Both the position numbers and the translations under genes were made by a program. This document shows positions 56,801 through 63,442 of a stretch of 64,000 nt of DNA, one piece after another. Numbering within the stretch: the stretch's first letter is position 1; every line of letters begins with the position of its first letter. The notes beneath the pieces are model-generated. The model did not search any database. It saw only the letters and a program-made list of their open reading frames with translations, and was not told the DNA's origin. This DNA is from HGM04593 sp045592125 (GTDB lineage: Bacteria > Bacteroidota > Bacteroidia > Bacteroidales > Bacteroidaceae), in the NCBI GenBank assembly GCA_045592125.1, contig JAZNUE010000045.1:1-64000 (forward strand). Direction: 5' to 3'.

Positions 56801-59375
56801 TGTTACTGAATGACACGACTTTGCCGTTTTCGTCAAGTACAAGGAAACCTACACCGCCTTCACCGCCGCTCATAGTAACAGTACCGTCGGATGACACCAC
56901 TGCGTCATAAAGCTTGCTGACAGAAGTTTCGCCATCGATGTAATCGCCCACAGCACCGAATTCTGCACTTGCAGCATCCCAAAGAGCACGCTTTGTTGTA
57001 CCGTCATGTGCAACGGAAGCCTCGGGTGTTCCGTCATTTATAAGTATAACGGTAAGGTTCTGCTTGCTGTATTTTGATTTCACGCGTGCAATCGCAGCAT
57101 CAACCTCTTCCTGTGTCTGGGTAAATACGGTTGTTCCATAATCGCCCTTGGGATAGTTATCGAGTGTCACAAAGAAGCCGTGTATGCGGAAGAATTCCGT
57201 CAGGTCCTCGCCCGACGCATCACACATCTTTTCGTAAATCTTGAGCATTGATTCGGTACCATTAGCTGTCCCGCCCATTGCGTTCAGAGGGTCACGGCGC
57301 AACATCTCAAAGAAACGGGGATAGAACTGTGTGTTGTGCCCCGCAACATGATAGTATAGCCACAGTTTATAGAAAAGCTGTGTCATTGCCCAAATGTCGT
57401 AATCGATAAACGGTTTGCCGGCATTGTATTCCGCCAATACATTTTCAAGACAACCGGCTGTACCGTTTACACGCGATGTTGCCATACCCATGTACCAAAC
57501 GGCAGCGTTGGAGAACACGTTATTGGTAACCTCGGTACCACCACGAATGTTGAACACACCCTGATGCTGGTGACCAATCTCATGAGCAGGTCCCCAAAGA
57601 GAACCGGCATCGCTGGCAATCTGGCCAACAATGTTTCCGAATGTGCTTATATTGTAGTTACAATGCTGACCACCAGCCGACATATAACCGCTCTCGGTAC
57701 CCAAGCCCACGCCATGGTGATTAAAGTATTCGCTATAATCGACCTCACAGAACTCCTTGTATGTCTTACCGTCTGTACCGGGTTCATCGTATGCATAAAT
57801 ATCACCTGTAGTACCATCGGCATTCCAACGCGGATACAATTCATTCATCTTATCCATAGTCGATTGGCTCACAAGACCCAAAGTGGCATGCTCACTGTAC
57901 ATGATGCGGTCCCAAGCCTCCATCATGATGTTGATTTTGCAGTCTGAAGCATCCAGCCTCATATTATATTCATCCCACAAACCATTACGGCTATAGGGTT
58001 TTGGCGGAACCTGAACATTATCGGGGAGCAAGGTCTTCATGCCTGAACTTCCGTTCGTATCTTCCAATTGGAAAAGCAGTATCTGGCGATGGGCAAGTAT
58101 TGGGAGCACACGCAGATTGGCACGTGTTTCCATATATTCCCAGTCGGCATCACAATCGACACTGTAATTGGTAATTGTTTTCCACAAATCTTCGTTGTAG
58201 GTAACGCCGTCATAGGCCTTTTCTGCGAGGAAGTCGCCACATGCATTATAATAGCCGTTGATGGCTCCACCCTCAATGTGGATTTTCAAAGGAGGGTAAT
58301 TGGATAATTTTCGGTTTTCCGGAAATCTCGTAGCCGCAGTAGTTCCGTCGGCATTATATGTATCTACATTGTAGCAGACATACAAGTGTCCTCCCTTGCC
58401 GTAACATGGTATCACATTGAGGCCTGTCTTAAGTTCAAAGCCACCGCTGGTTGCGTCACCTATTCGGTGATTGTGTCCGGCATCAATCAGACGCAATGTT
58501 GCACCCTCCTTTATCTCTCCCTCAACCATCACATAGACAAGCCCGCGGCCATTGACATATACGCCGGTAGGGTTATCATTATTGGCGTGTGTATTCATTC
58601 TCAGCCATGATGTAATATCACCGGCAATACTGTAGGGCTCGTACATCTGCAAGCGGAAACGCTTGGCATAAGAGTGGTCCCAACCCTCTTTTGTATTATC
58701 GGCATTAGGCTCTGACCAGTCACCGCTATTGACTTTGTCAACCATCTTTCTCAGGCCATAGGGCAGGCCTGAATAGCTGGCCTCACTATAGCCCGGTTTG
58801 ATTGTTGTGCAAGCATTGTCGGAGAAAATATTATCAAGCAAAGCCTTATATGCAGCACAATTGCTCACGGAATCTTCAAGGGCTGCAATCTCATCCCAGT
58901 TTGCTTGCAATGTAGCATTGTCAATAGTTACCTCATTAAAGGTCCACTGTGTAGCAGATGCGTCTGTTGACCAGCCAACGACATAACCCTGATTGGCACC
59001 ATAGTGCATGTTGTCGTAACCGTTTGAGTTGTTGGTTGCGCTCAAAGTGTAATCACTGCCAGCAGTAACACAATAAAGGTCGGCTTCAGTTTTTGCGAAA
59101 CGCCAAGAGGTTTGCAAATAAAAACCATTTGAGAGGTTACGCACTGTGTAAGAGCCGTCAGCAGTTCCTTCGCCCACATACCACAACTGTGAATAGTCAC
59201 TTTCATCGGTTGCAACAATTGAGTTAGTTGTTGTTGAAACAGCCGCCAATGAGTAGCCGCTGTTGCCGACATTTACAATGTTGTAAATTTTGCCGGCAGA
59301 AATCTGCGCCCAAGCACCCGTTGTCACAAGCGACAGCAAGAGCACTGCAAAAAGATGTGTAAAAATCTTTTTCAT
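50832..59375 (-). CDS. Giant secreted M60-like metalloprotease with four discoidin-like modules
   Basis: A 2847-residue protein. A signal peptide (residues 1-24, ending GAWAQ) is followed by a ricin-like trefoil domain (about 28-150) and an M60-like (enhancin/mucinase) peptidase region (about 225-745). The zinc motif is H598-E599-I-G-H602, with a third Glu at E615 in RGGTEVTNN. Four F5/8 type C (discoidin, CBM32-like) modules lie near 1145-1305, 1420-1570, 1760-1917 and 2008-2175, separated by Ala/Glu/Leu-rich helical spacers. Further trefoil-like parts are near 980-1110, 2240-2400 and 2500-2620. The end, IYDLQGRKLTEI...VDGKKVYVK, resembles a type IX secretion (Por) C-terminal module. M60-like peptidases cleave mucin-type glycoproteins, so host mucin is the likely target (inference). 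Codon use is more A+T-rich than in neighbouring genes. Confidence 0.85.
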   Translation of the reverse strand: MKKIFTHLFAVLLLSLVTTGAWAQISAGKIYNIVNVGNSGYSLAAVSTTTNSIVATDESDYSQLWYVGEGTADGSYTVRNLSNGFYLQTSWRFAKTEADLYCVTAGSDYTLSATNNSNGYDNMHYGANQGYVVGWSTDASATQWTFNEVTIDNATLQANWDEIAALEDSVSNCAAYKALLDNIFSDNACTTIKPGYSEASYSGLPYGLRKMVDKVNSGDWSEPNADNTKEGWDHSYAKRFRLQMYEPYSIAGDITSWLRMNTHANNDNPTGVYVNGRGLVYVMVEGEIKEGATLRLIDAGHNHRIGDATSGGFELKTGLNVIPCYGKGGHLYVCYNVDTYNADGTTAATRFPENRKLSNYPPLKIHIEGGAINGYYNACGDFLAEKAYDGVTYNEDLWKTITNYSVDCDADWEYMETRANLRVLPILAHRQILLFQLEDTNGSSGMKTLLPDNVQVPPKPYSRNGLWDEYNMRLDASDCKINIMMEAWDRIMYSEHATLGLVSQSTMDKMNELYPRWNADGTTGDIYAYDEPGTDGKTYKEFCEVDYSEYFNHHGVGLGTESGYMSAGGQHCNYNISTFGNIVGQIASDAGSLWGPAHEIGHQHQGVFNIRGGTEVTNNVFSNAAVWYMGMATSRVNGTAGCLENVLAEYNAGKPFIDYDIWAMTQLFYKLWLYYHVAGHNTQFYPRFFEMLRRDPLNAMGGTANGTESMLKIYEKMCDASGEDLTEFFRIHGFFVTLDNYPKGDYGTTVFTQTQEEVDAAIARVKSKYSKQNLTVILINDGTPEASVAHDGTTKRALWDAASAEFGAVGDYIDGETSVSKLYDAVVSSDGTVTMSGGEGGVGFLVLDENGKVVSFSNKSTFALSDEAAYLLATGKAELVALDGEDNKTEANVDLTAVQSSLMEPLVADVENLLKYVDGTDGTYTKVGYFKASSVVDLQSALETAKATIETGTGLAAAYELLYTEYQNVLNNENAKVAIISGAKYAIKSKSGNDYMDVDNSGNVKTTASSTFPTDDSDLWIIEIASKDTYRIKNASTGKYLQEVSDANSVNFTVGDNAVNYGITNVDYVYHAFSTKKYPGRYMDRHSATQVATWGGAISNNAKWFITLADDDLAEKTSATAELQAIVEKTEALVNSLATVSTTNVLGDELPLQCTAPGENYYISCSNPHPNGDDGAGGVAALLDNNNGTYLHTNWTSGQVSATNDYLQVYLGDGNELNLFRITGVQRGGVYNDFPKDIEIQGSVDGTDDSWTTITTVTDLSTEAGATWERDVKSLRGYKYLRFIVTTTNNRIYFHMAEFSIFNLTSSVSVALLEEYNEYSATLTEQLITEAYEATERGKEWIACPDATTDELEAYASTLQGKYDALYAAYKKVVDGEKEKLQTVINNTEGLITQAGTATVTADAKIDLLGKLYAERPYTAGGTNHSDYSTAEKGYNLLDGNTGTHFHSDYNYSTMVSPPYIRVDLGEGNTANKFKFNYTTRAASGCAPTTLNVYGSNEQDSNYTLLGTFTSNDGENPLPTAVKTLWTSTEIISATAYRYFKFEVAVSEGSKTENGVKKYYFAISEFGFQKLGEVSATINQEYTGMVSESLLIDTRRTVNASETMVDYATDYAVTVEQIKAQTAAQQAAYDALNAAMTDNSALKSQLSELLAQAQALYVKVADENNGVVDDYYKSAITQDNINELIAQIQSAGSLVKDGATPAATDLQTAISELGAICDIINGIIVNDLAADARTGIEELIAKMETLLGEVADKTTAKTAFALQVEDEESEFYIWSNATASDCDGIGALIDKNDDGSAKTGTFFGTVWQGGAVTNYTHYIEVDLGTDIALSELSFDYTTRNSDHSNQRPTSIKISASNDKEGEYTEIATLSEGMPVGKCVKWEMDGTVALDGCYRYIRFAVATEKGFFNMSDFNLYAHSAMVANSNYRPAGITGEQLYAMNVALLDGIAARDKFVTEDNYNAAVTALQAQYDALLAIKNANKTDKDELKALVAETNDLVNEVVTINETETVLTMQCTDVNAPYYLYCNADGTTHTTYPNDANGVKALLDTDTDNHLHTTYEGEEDDDLDHYLRLDMGKNEALMSFKFSYTGRVDGNGNAPKTMVIEGSNDLDTFDVIATLTDLPTTDTKVTYTTPSALGNGKAYRYIRFMVTETKNNDKHDGHPYFVLSQFSVTACKTIEVKTEYVSPNLPLSTLVTANNEVVDATVIKNQFYVTETVYDTTEEELQAAYNALNLAKNLKELPVTLTTDKNNPVLYKIRINRSALKVLAIDDSDAKVPVEDFVRDDDTQSWYFMQGTNTESYDDIQIFPYWYNGAANTTLRLGAASAGNAAGTVTAVEGTDATNTIQNWYITRASGTEEGWWNIQPEGKTNYFSNNGGITNKMGFWNSASDNGSEFQFLLDGPYTDLSIIFGSVVARQPEYNAPGYYANAADYNAVYDIASGYVTNANGTDEQYTAALDNLIDAETALSDGGRVPSDALEDGAVYRIMNLITNTAAGFEYHYIQNSSATIAFPTTPAVDDNSCLWVCKANSDGSTYEFVSALGTLSLGWKEGSENAQAFTIADGVVAGAKCMKNSSSQRMALTNEKYGSLAFNHASNGEVQDPNWSTDWYFDKIDDADVKFNVNISSRRFSSLYLPYDVEVPEGVSAFTAVNVDGDKVDLYRVADRYDDTAAGSIIPARTPVILYLEDEPFTAGVYTFTYAPGAEALSDAVAEKVDAAIIFGKILQTPIQCDANTRYYKLGGKSGDTVSKMYWMYKEYGSDGTITNPGTDDGGYIRCSANKIYMTVAESVASNSFSMRFGIDSGTTDINEVNGENADVKTIYDLQGRKLTEITEPGMYIVDGKKVYVK

Positions 59376-59527
59376 ATTATTTTTGTTAGTTATTTATTAT
59401 CATCATATTAGACACGGCATTACAGGCGTAAACATTTACAATGCCTACAGCCTTACTTCGTCCCGCTTTGTAAAATTATGCATAAAACATCCATAAAATA
59501 TTAATACACACAACTCTACGCACTGCA

Positions 59528-59535
59528 CAAATGTA
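59528..59535 (-). promoter_or_regulatory. Promoter -7 element of the giant M60 gene
   Basis: The minus strand reads TACATTTG, an exact match to TAnnTTTG. Upstream sequence is poly-T/poly-A rich without a clear -33 TTTG at the right distance. Confidence 0.55.
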
Positions 59536-59712
59536 CGTTTTTTTTGCAAAAAACATTGTTTTTTTAACAGGTTATTTACTTAAAATAAACAAATTTTAAA
59601 CTAACCGATTGATTTTCTCCACATAACTGACTATTAATGCAACAAACACTTTGGGAATGTTATTTTTTCATAGTTTTTCCATTTATTCCATCTTTTTTAC
59701 GTGAACCATTCG

Positions 59713-59720
59713 TATATTTG
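59713..59720 (+). promoter_or_regulatory. Promoter -7 element of metY
   Basis: TATATTTG is an exact match to TAnnTTTG, 38 bases before the metY ATG. T-rich sequence about 15-20 bases upstream is a poor -33. Confidence 0.6.
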
Positions 59721-59758
59721 CAACACATTCATGAACAACAAATAAAACCAATGATATT

Positions 59759-61042
59759 ATGACAAAGAAACTGAACACAGGCACACTTTGCGTGCAGGGC
59801 GGTTGGCAACCCAAGAAGGGCGAATCGCGCGTGTTGCCGATATACCAGAGCACAACATTCAAATATGAGACAAGTGAACAGATGGCACGCCTGTTCGACC
59901 TCGAAGACAGCGGTTACTTCTACAGCCGCCTGCAAAACCCCACGGTTGACGCTGTCGGCGCAAAGATTAACGCACTTGAAGGCGGTGTGGGCGCCGTGAT
60001 GACCTCTTCGGGGCAAGCTGCGAACTTCTACGCGATACTGAACATTTGCCAGGCAGGCGACCACTTTGTTTCGGCAACAACAATCTACGGCGGAACATAC
60101 AACCTCTTTGCCGTTACTATGAAGAAGATGGGCATTGAGGTAACATTCGTCGACGCCGATGCTCCTGCCGAGGAGATTGAGAAGGCGTTCCGCCCGAACA
60201 CCAAAGCACTATTCGGCGAGACAATCTCGAACCCCAGCGTGAACGTGCTCGACATTGAGAAGTTCGCCACCATTGCACACCGCAACGGAGTACCCCTCAT
60301 CATTGACAACACATTCGCTACACCGGTGAACTGCCGCCCCATCGAGTGGGGAGCAGACATTGTGACACACTCTACCACAAAGTATATGGACGGCCATGCA
60401 GTTGCTGTTGGCGGCTGCGTTGTAGACAGCGGCAACTTTGACTGGGAAGCACAGCACGACAGGTTCACATGCCTCACCGAACCGGACGAGAGCTACCACG
60501 GGCTCATATACACAAAGAACTTCGGCAAGGCGGCCTACATAACCAAGATGGTATCTCAGGTTATGCGCGACCTGGGTGCAATGATGGCACCAGAGAATGC
60601 GTTCCTGCTAAACCTTGGCCTTGAGACGCTCCACCTGCGCATGCCGCGCCACTGCGAGAATGCGCAGAAGGTTGCCGAGTACCTTGAGGCACACCCCAAG
60701 GTGAAATGGGTTAACTACTGCGGGCTGCCAAGCAGCAAGTACTACGGACTGGCACAGAAATATGTACCCAACGGCGGCTGCGGCGTAATGGCATTTGCGG
60801 TGGAGGGCGACAAGGAAGACGCCATCCGCTTCATGGACAACCTTAAGTTCATTGCCATTGTAACACACGTTGCCGACGCGCGCTCATGCGTGCTCAACCC
60901 GGCGAGCCACACTCACCGCCAGCTGAGCAACGAGCAGCTCTTAGAGGCAGGCATTGACCCTGACCTCATACGCCTCTCAGTGGGCATTGAGGATGCCGAG
61001 GACATAATCGCCGACATTGAACAGGCTCTAGAGACTATCTGA
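59759..61042 (+). CDS. metY: O-acetylhomoserine sulfhydrylase (PLP enzyme)
   Basis: Makes homocysteine from O-acetylhomoserine and sulfide, for methionine synthesis. The 427-residue protein is a Cys/Met-metabolism PLP enzyme of fold type I. It shows the phosphate-binding SSGQAAN at 83-89, the aromatic stacking and aspartate segment IIDNTFATP near 181-189 and the PLP lysine K208 in HSTTKYMDGH. The length and the YGLAQKYVPNGGCGVMAF part favour the OAH sulfhydrylase branch over cystathionine gamma-synthase, though the split between them is not certain. It precedes the TonB-domain gene by 5 bases. Confidence 0.92.
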   Translation: MTKKLNTGTLCVQGGWQPKKGESRVLPIYQSTTFKYETSEQMARLFDLEDSGYFYSRLQNPTVDAVGAKINALEGGVGAVMTSSGQAANFYAILNICQAGDHFVSATTIYGGTYNLFAVTMKKMGIEVTFVDADAPAEEIEKAFRPNTKALFGETISNPSVNVLDIEKFATIAHRNGVPLIIDNTFATPVNCRPIEWGADIVTHSTTKYMDGHAVAVGGCVVDSGNFDWEAQHDRFTCLTEPDESYHGLIYTKNFGKAAYITKMVSQVMRDLGAMMAPENAFLLNLGLETLHLRMPRHCENAQKVAEYLEAHPKVKWVNYCGLPSSKYYGLAQKYVPNGGCGVMAFAVEGDKEDAIRFMDNLKFIAIVTHVADARSCVLNPASHTHRQLSNEQLLEAGIDPDLIRLSVGIEDAEDIIADIEQALETI

Positions 61043-61047
61043 CAGGT

Positions 61048-61584
61048 ATGAAGAAGGCACTTATAGCACTGCTGCTTGCCCTCCCTTTTGTTTCAGCCAG
61101 CGCACAGGGGAGTGTACCGGTTGCCGGCGACACAGTTAAGGTGAAGCGCCTGCAGCTGAAGAAGGCCGACATGGTTCCGGCCAAGGCCATTATCCCTGGC
61201 GGGGAGAAAGCAACAGAGAAGAGCGAGAAACCAGCAGAGGCCAGGAAAGCGGCACCCGCTGGGCCTGCAGCCGTAGCGGCCTCAGGCAAGGCAACTTTCC
61301 CTGGCGGAGAGAAGGCAATAAGGGATTTTGTGAGGAAGAACGTACGTTACCCCGAGGAATGCAGGCAAGACAGGGTTGCGGGCAGGGTCATTGTAGCGAT
61401 AACAGTAAGGCCCGACGGCACACTGTCAGGCTTTACGATACAGCGGAGCAGCGGCAACAAATACATGGACAGCGAGGCCCTTCGCGTAGCGCGCCTCATG
61501 CCCGCCTGGACCCCAGCGAAGGACAAGAAAGAGGGTACAGAGTTCAAGTACATGCTTAATGTAAGTTTCCGCCCAGGAAGATGA
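61048..61584 (+). CDS. TonB C-terminal domain protein with a cleavable-type signal
   Basis: A 178-residue protein. It opens with a signal peptide (MKKALIALLLALPFVSASAQ) instead of the usual cytoplasm-anchored TonB helix. An Ala/Lys/Pro-rich linker (about 40-80) with two PGGEKA repeats follows, and then a TonB C-terminal domain (about 84-178: IRDFVRKNVRYPEECRQDRVAGRVIVAITVRPDGTL). With a processed signal it would not be able to pull on ExbB/ExbD in the standard way, so it may be a periplasmic relative. It overlaps pgeF by 4 bases. Confidence 0.85.
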   Translation: MKKALIALLLALPFVSASAQGSVPVAGDTVKVKRLQLKKADMVPAKAIIPGGEKATEKSEKPAEARKAAPAGPAAVAASGKATFPGGEKAIRDFVRKNVRYPEECRQDRVAGRVIVAITVRPDGTLSGFTIQRSSGNKYMDSEALRVARLMPAWTPAKDKKEGTEFKYMLNVSFRPGR

Positions 61585-62372
61585 GGATTCTTGAATACAG
61601 CATAGGAACAGGTGCCAGGGCCTTCTCTACCATGCGTGGAGAAGGTCCTGGCAATTATGGCGGTTTCAACATCACGCACTACTGCGGAGACGCGCCTGCA
61701 CACGTGACGGAATGCCGCAAGAATCTGTGCGGCATGCTAGGCATTACAGACGCGGCCCTCATAGTGCCACGACAGACACATGGCAGCAAGGCGCTATGCA
61801 TAGACAGCAGTTTCATGCAGCTGGGCAAAGAGGAGCAGGAGCAAAGGCTCCACGGCATAGACGCGGTAATAACCTCGCTGCCCGGCATTTGCATTGGAGT
61901 ATCTACCGCCGACTGCATACCCCTGCTGTTGCACGACACGCAAAGAGGAGTAGCTGCTGCCATACATGCAGGCTGGCGCGGCACCGTTGCGCGCATTACC
62001 ACAGAATGTATTGGCACCATGATTGCCCGATATGGCTGCTGCCCTGCTGATATAAGGACCGTGATTGCGCCCGGCATTTCATTGGACGCATTCGAAGTGG
62101 GCGACGAAGTGTACGCCGCTTTTGAGGAGAGCGGGGCAAGAATGGATGCCATTGCCAGGCGCTACCCTGCTGAAGGCGGGAGCAAATGGCACATTGACCT
62201 TTGGGAAGCCAACCGCCTGCAGCTTATTGCCAGCGGAGTGCTGCCCGGGAACATTGAAGTATCGGGAATATGCACCTACAGCAGGCACCAGGACTTCTTT
62301 TCGGCCCGCAGGCTGGGAATCCATTCCGGCAGAATATTCAACGGGATAATTATTGAAGGAGAAATAATGTAG
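61581..62372 (+). CDS. pgeF: Polyphenol oxidase / laccase-domain protein (PgeF)
   Basis: Family proteins (YfiH/PgeF) act as purine nucleoside phosphorylase/deaminase or as peptidoglycan editing factor, correcting misplaced L-Ser in murein precursors. The 263-residue protein has the zinc-site residues H67 in RQTHGSK, C112 in TADCIPLL and H129 in HAGWRGT. Its start overlaps the TonB-domain gene stop by 4 bases. It ends 20 bases before the convergent dusB stop. In Bacteroides I remember this gene next to obg; here it is not. Confidence 0.9.
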   Translation: MRILEYSIGTGARAFSTMRGEGPGNYGGFNITHYCGDAPAHVTECRKNLCGMLGITDAALIVPRQTHGSKALCIDSSFMQLGKEEQEQRLHGIDAVITSLPGICIGVSTADCIPLLLHDTQRGVAAAIHAGWRGTVARITTECIGTMIARYGCCPADIRTVIAPGISLDAFEVGDEVYAAFEESGARMDAIARRYPAEGGSKWHIDLWEANRLQLIASGVLPGNIEVSGICTYSRHQDFFSARRLGIHSGRIFNGIIIEGEIM

Positions 62373-62392
62373 GGGCAAACCGGTGTGTTCGC

Positions 62393-63376
62393 TTATTCCC
62401 CGTACGTTTCCACTATCCTGTCAAGCACATCCATGAGCTCGCCTATCTTCTCGGCACGGAGCATTTCAATACGCAGGGGACGGAAATCGGGCAGGCCTTT
62501 AAGCAGCGGGGTCGCAGCCAAATGGCGGCGCACATGCAGTATTCCTGGGCGCTCACCCAGCCATGCGACACTGTCACGCACCTGCTCACGCAGGATATCC
62601 ATGCACTCAGCAAAAGTAAAGGGCACTGCAGGCTCGCCGTGCTCAAGATAGTGCTTCACATCGCGGAAAATCCATGGCTGCCCGAAGCTTGCGCGGCCAA
62701 TCATCACGGCGTCCACACCATACCTGTCAAAACACTCCTTTGCGCGCTCGGGAGTCCTTACATCGCCATTGCCAATGATGGGTATATGCATGCGGGGATT
62801 ATTCTTTATCTCCCCAATCAGTGTCCAGTCAGCCTCGCCTGTATACATCTGCGCACGTGTGCGGCCATGCACTGTAAGCGCGGCAATACCGCAGTCCTGC
62901 AACCGCTCGGCCAGGTCAACAATGCACTTGCTGCTCTCGTCCCACCCCAGGCGGGTCTTCACGGTTACAGGGATATTCACAGCGTCAACAACGGCCTTTG
63001 TAATCTCGAGCAGCTTAGGGATGTTCTGCAGCATGCCTGCGCCGCATCCCTTGCGGGCAACTTTCTTTACCGGACAGCCGAAATTAATGTCAAGGATGTC
63101 GGGGCGCGCCAGCTCCACCCTCTTTGCGGCCTCCACCATAGGGCCAGCCTCGTTCCCGTATATCTGTATGGCCACGGGGCGCTCGCAGTCATGTATGCTA
63201 AGCTTGCGCACCGTGCTGTTGACATCGCGTATGAGCGCGTCGCTCGAGACAAACTCGGTATACACCATATCTACCCCGAACCGCTTGCACAGCAGGCGGA
63301 ATGCCTCATCGGTAACATCCTCCATCGGAGCAAGGAAAACAGGATATTTCCCGAACTCAATATCTGCTATCTTCAT
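62393..63376 (-). CDS. dusB: tRNA-dihydrouridine synthase
   Basis: FMN enzyme that reduces uridines in the tRNA D-loop. The ATG at 63376 gives 327 residues (a TTG nine bases upstream is possible). The TIM-barrel start is FLAPMEDVTDEAFR, the catalytic cysteine is C101 in NFGCPVKKVARKGCGAG, and the FMN/phosphate region is IPIIGNGDVRTPERAKE with MIGRASFGQPW. The DusB label is by overall resemblance; other Dus types cannot be fully excluded. It is driven by the symmetric divergent promoter at 63389-63432. Confidence 0.92.
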   Translation of the reverse strand: MKIADIEFGKYPVFLAPMEDVTDEAFRLLCKRFGVDMVYTEFVSSDALIRDVNSTVRKLSIHDCERPVAIQIYGNEAGPMVEAAKRVELARPDILDINFGCPVKKVARKGCGAGMLQNIPKLLEITKAVVDAVNIPVTVKTRLGWDESSKCIVDLAERLQDCGIAALTVHGRTRAQMYTGEADWTLIGEIKNNPRMHIPIIGNGDVRTPERAKECFDRYGVDAVMIGRASFGQPWIFRDVKHYLEHGEPAVPFTFAECMDILREQVRDSVAWLGERPGILHVRRHLAATPLLKGLPDFRPLRIEMLRAEKIGELMDVLDRIVETYGE

Positions 63377-63388
63377 TCTTGTCAATCA

Positions 63389-63432
63389 GTTTGCTGCAAA
63401 GATAATGAAAAATCACTATCTTTGCAGCAAAC
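63389..63432. promoter_or_regulatory. Symmetric divergent promoter pair of dusB and the U32 gene
   Basis: Bases 63389-63404 and 63417-63432 are perfect 16-bp inverted repeats, separated by 12 bases. Each arm contains TATCTTTG, an exact -7 consensus, facing outward: plus at 63417-63424 and minus at 63397-63404. Each arm also supplies a TTTG 23 bases upstream of the opposite promoter's -7. Starts would be near 63431 (plus) and 63390 (minus), so the two polymerase footprints overlap. Confidence 0.7.
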
Positions 63433-63442
63433 GTCAATCCTT

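Larger units (their letters stand above)
59376..59758. other. Divergent intergenic region between the M60 gene and metY
   Basis: This A+T-rich 383-base gap contains no gene. It holds a -7 element for each neighbour: TACATTTG on the minus strand at 59528-59535 (giant gene; leader about 145 bases) and TATATTTG on the plus strand at 59713-59720 (metY; leader about 33 bases). The long leader of the giant gene could carry regulation, but I see no known riboswitch in it. The metY leader is too short for a SAM riboswitch. Confidence 0.65.

Noticed and set aside
59721..59758. SAM riboswitch ahead of metY
   Set aside because: The leader after the promoter match is only about 33 bases, too short for any SAM aptamer.
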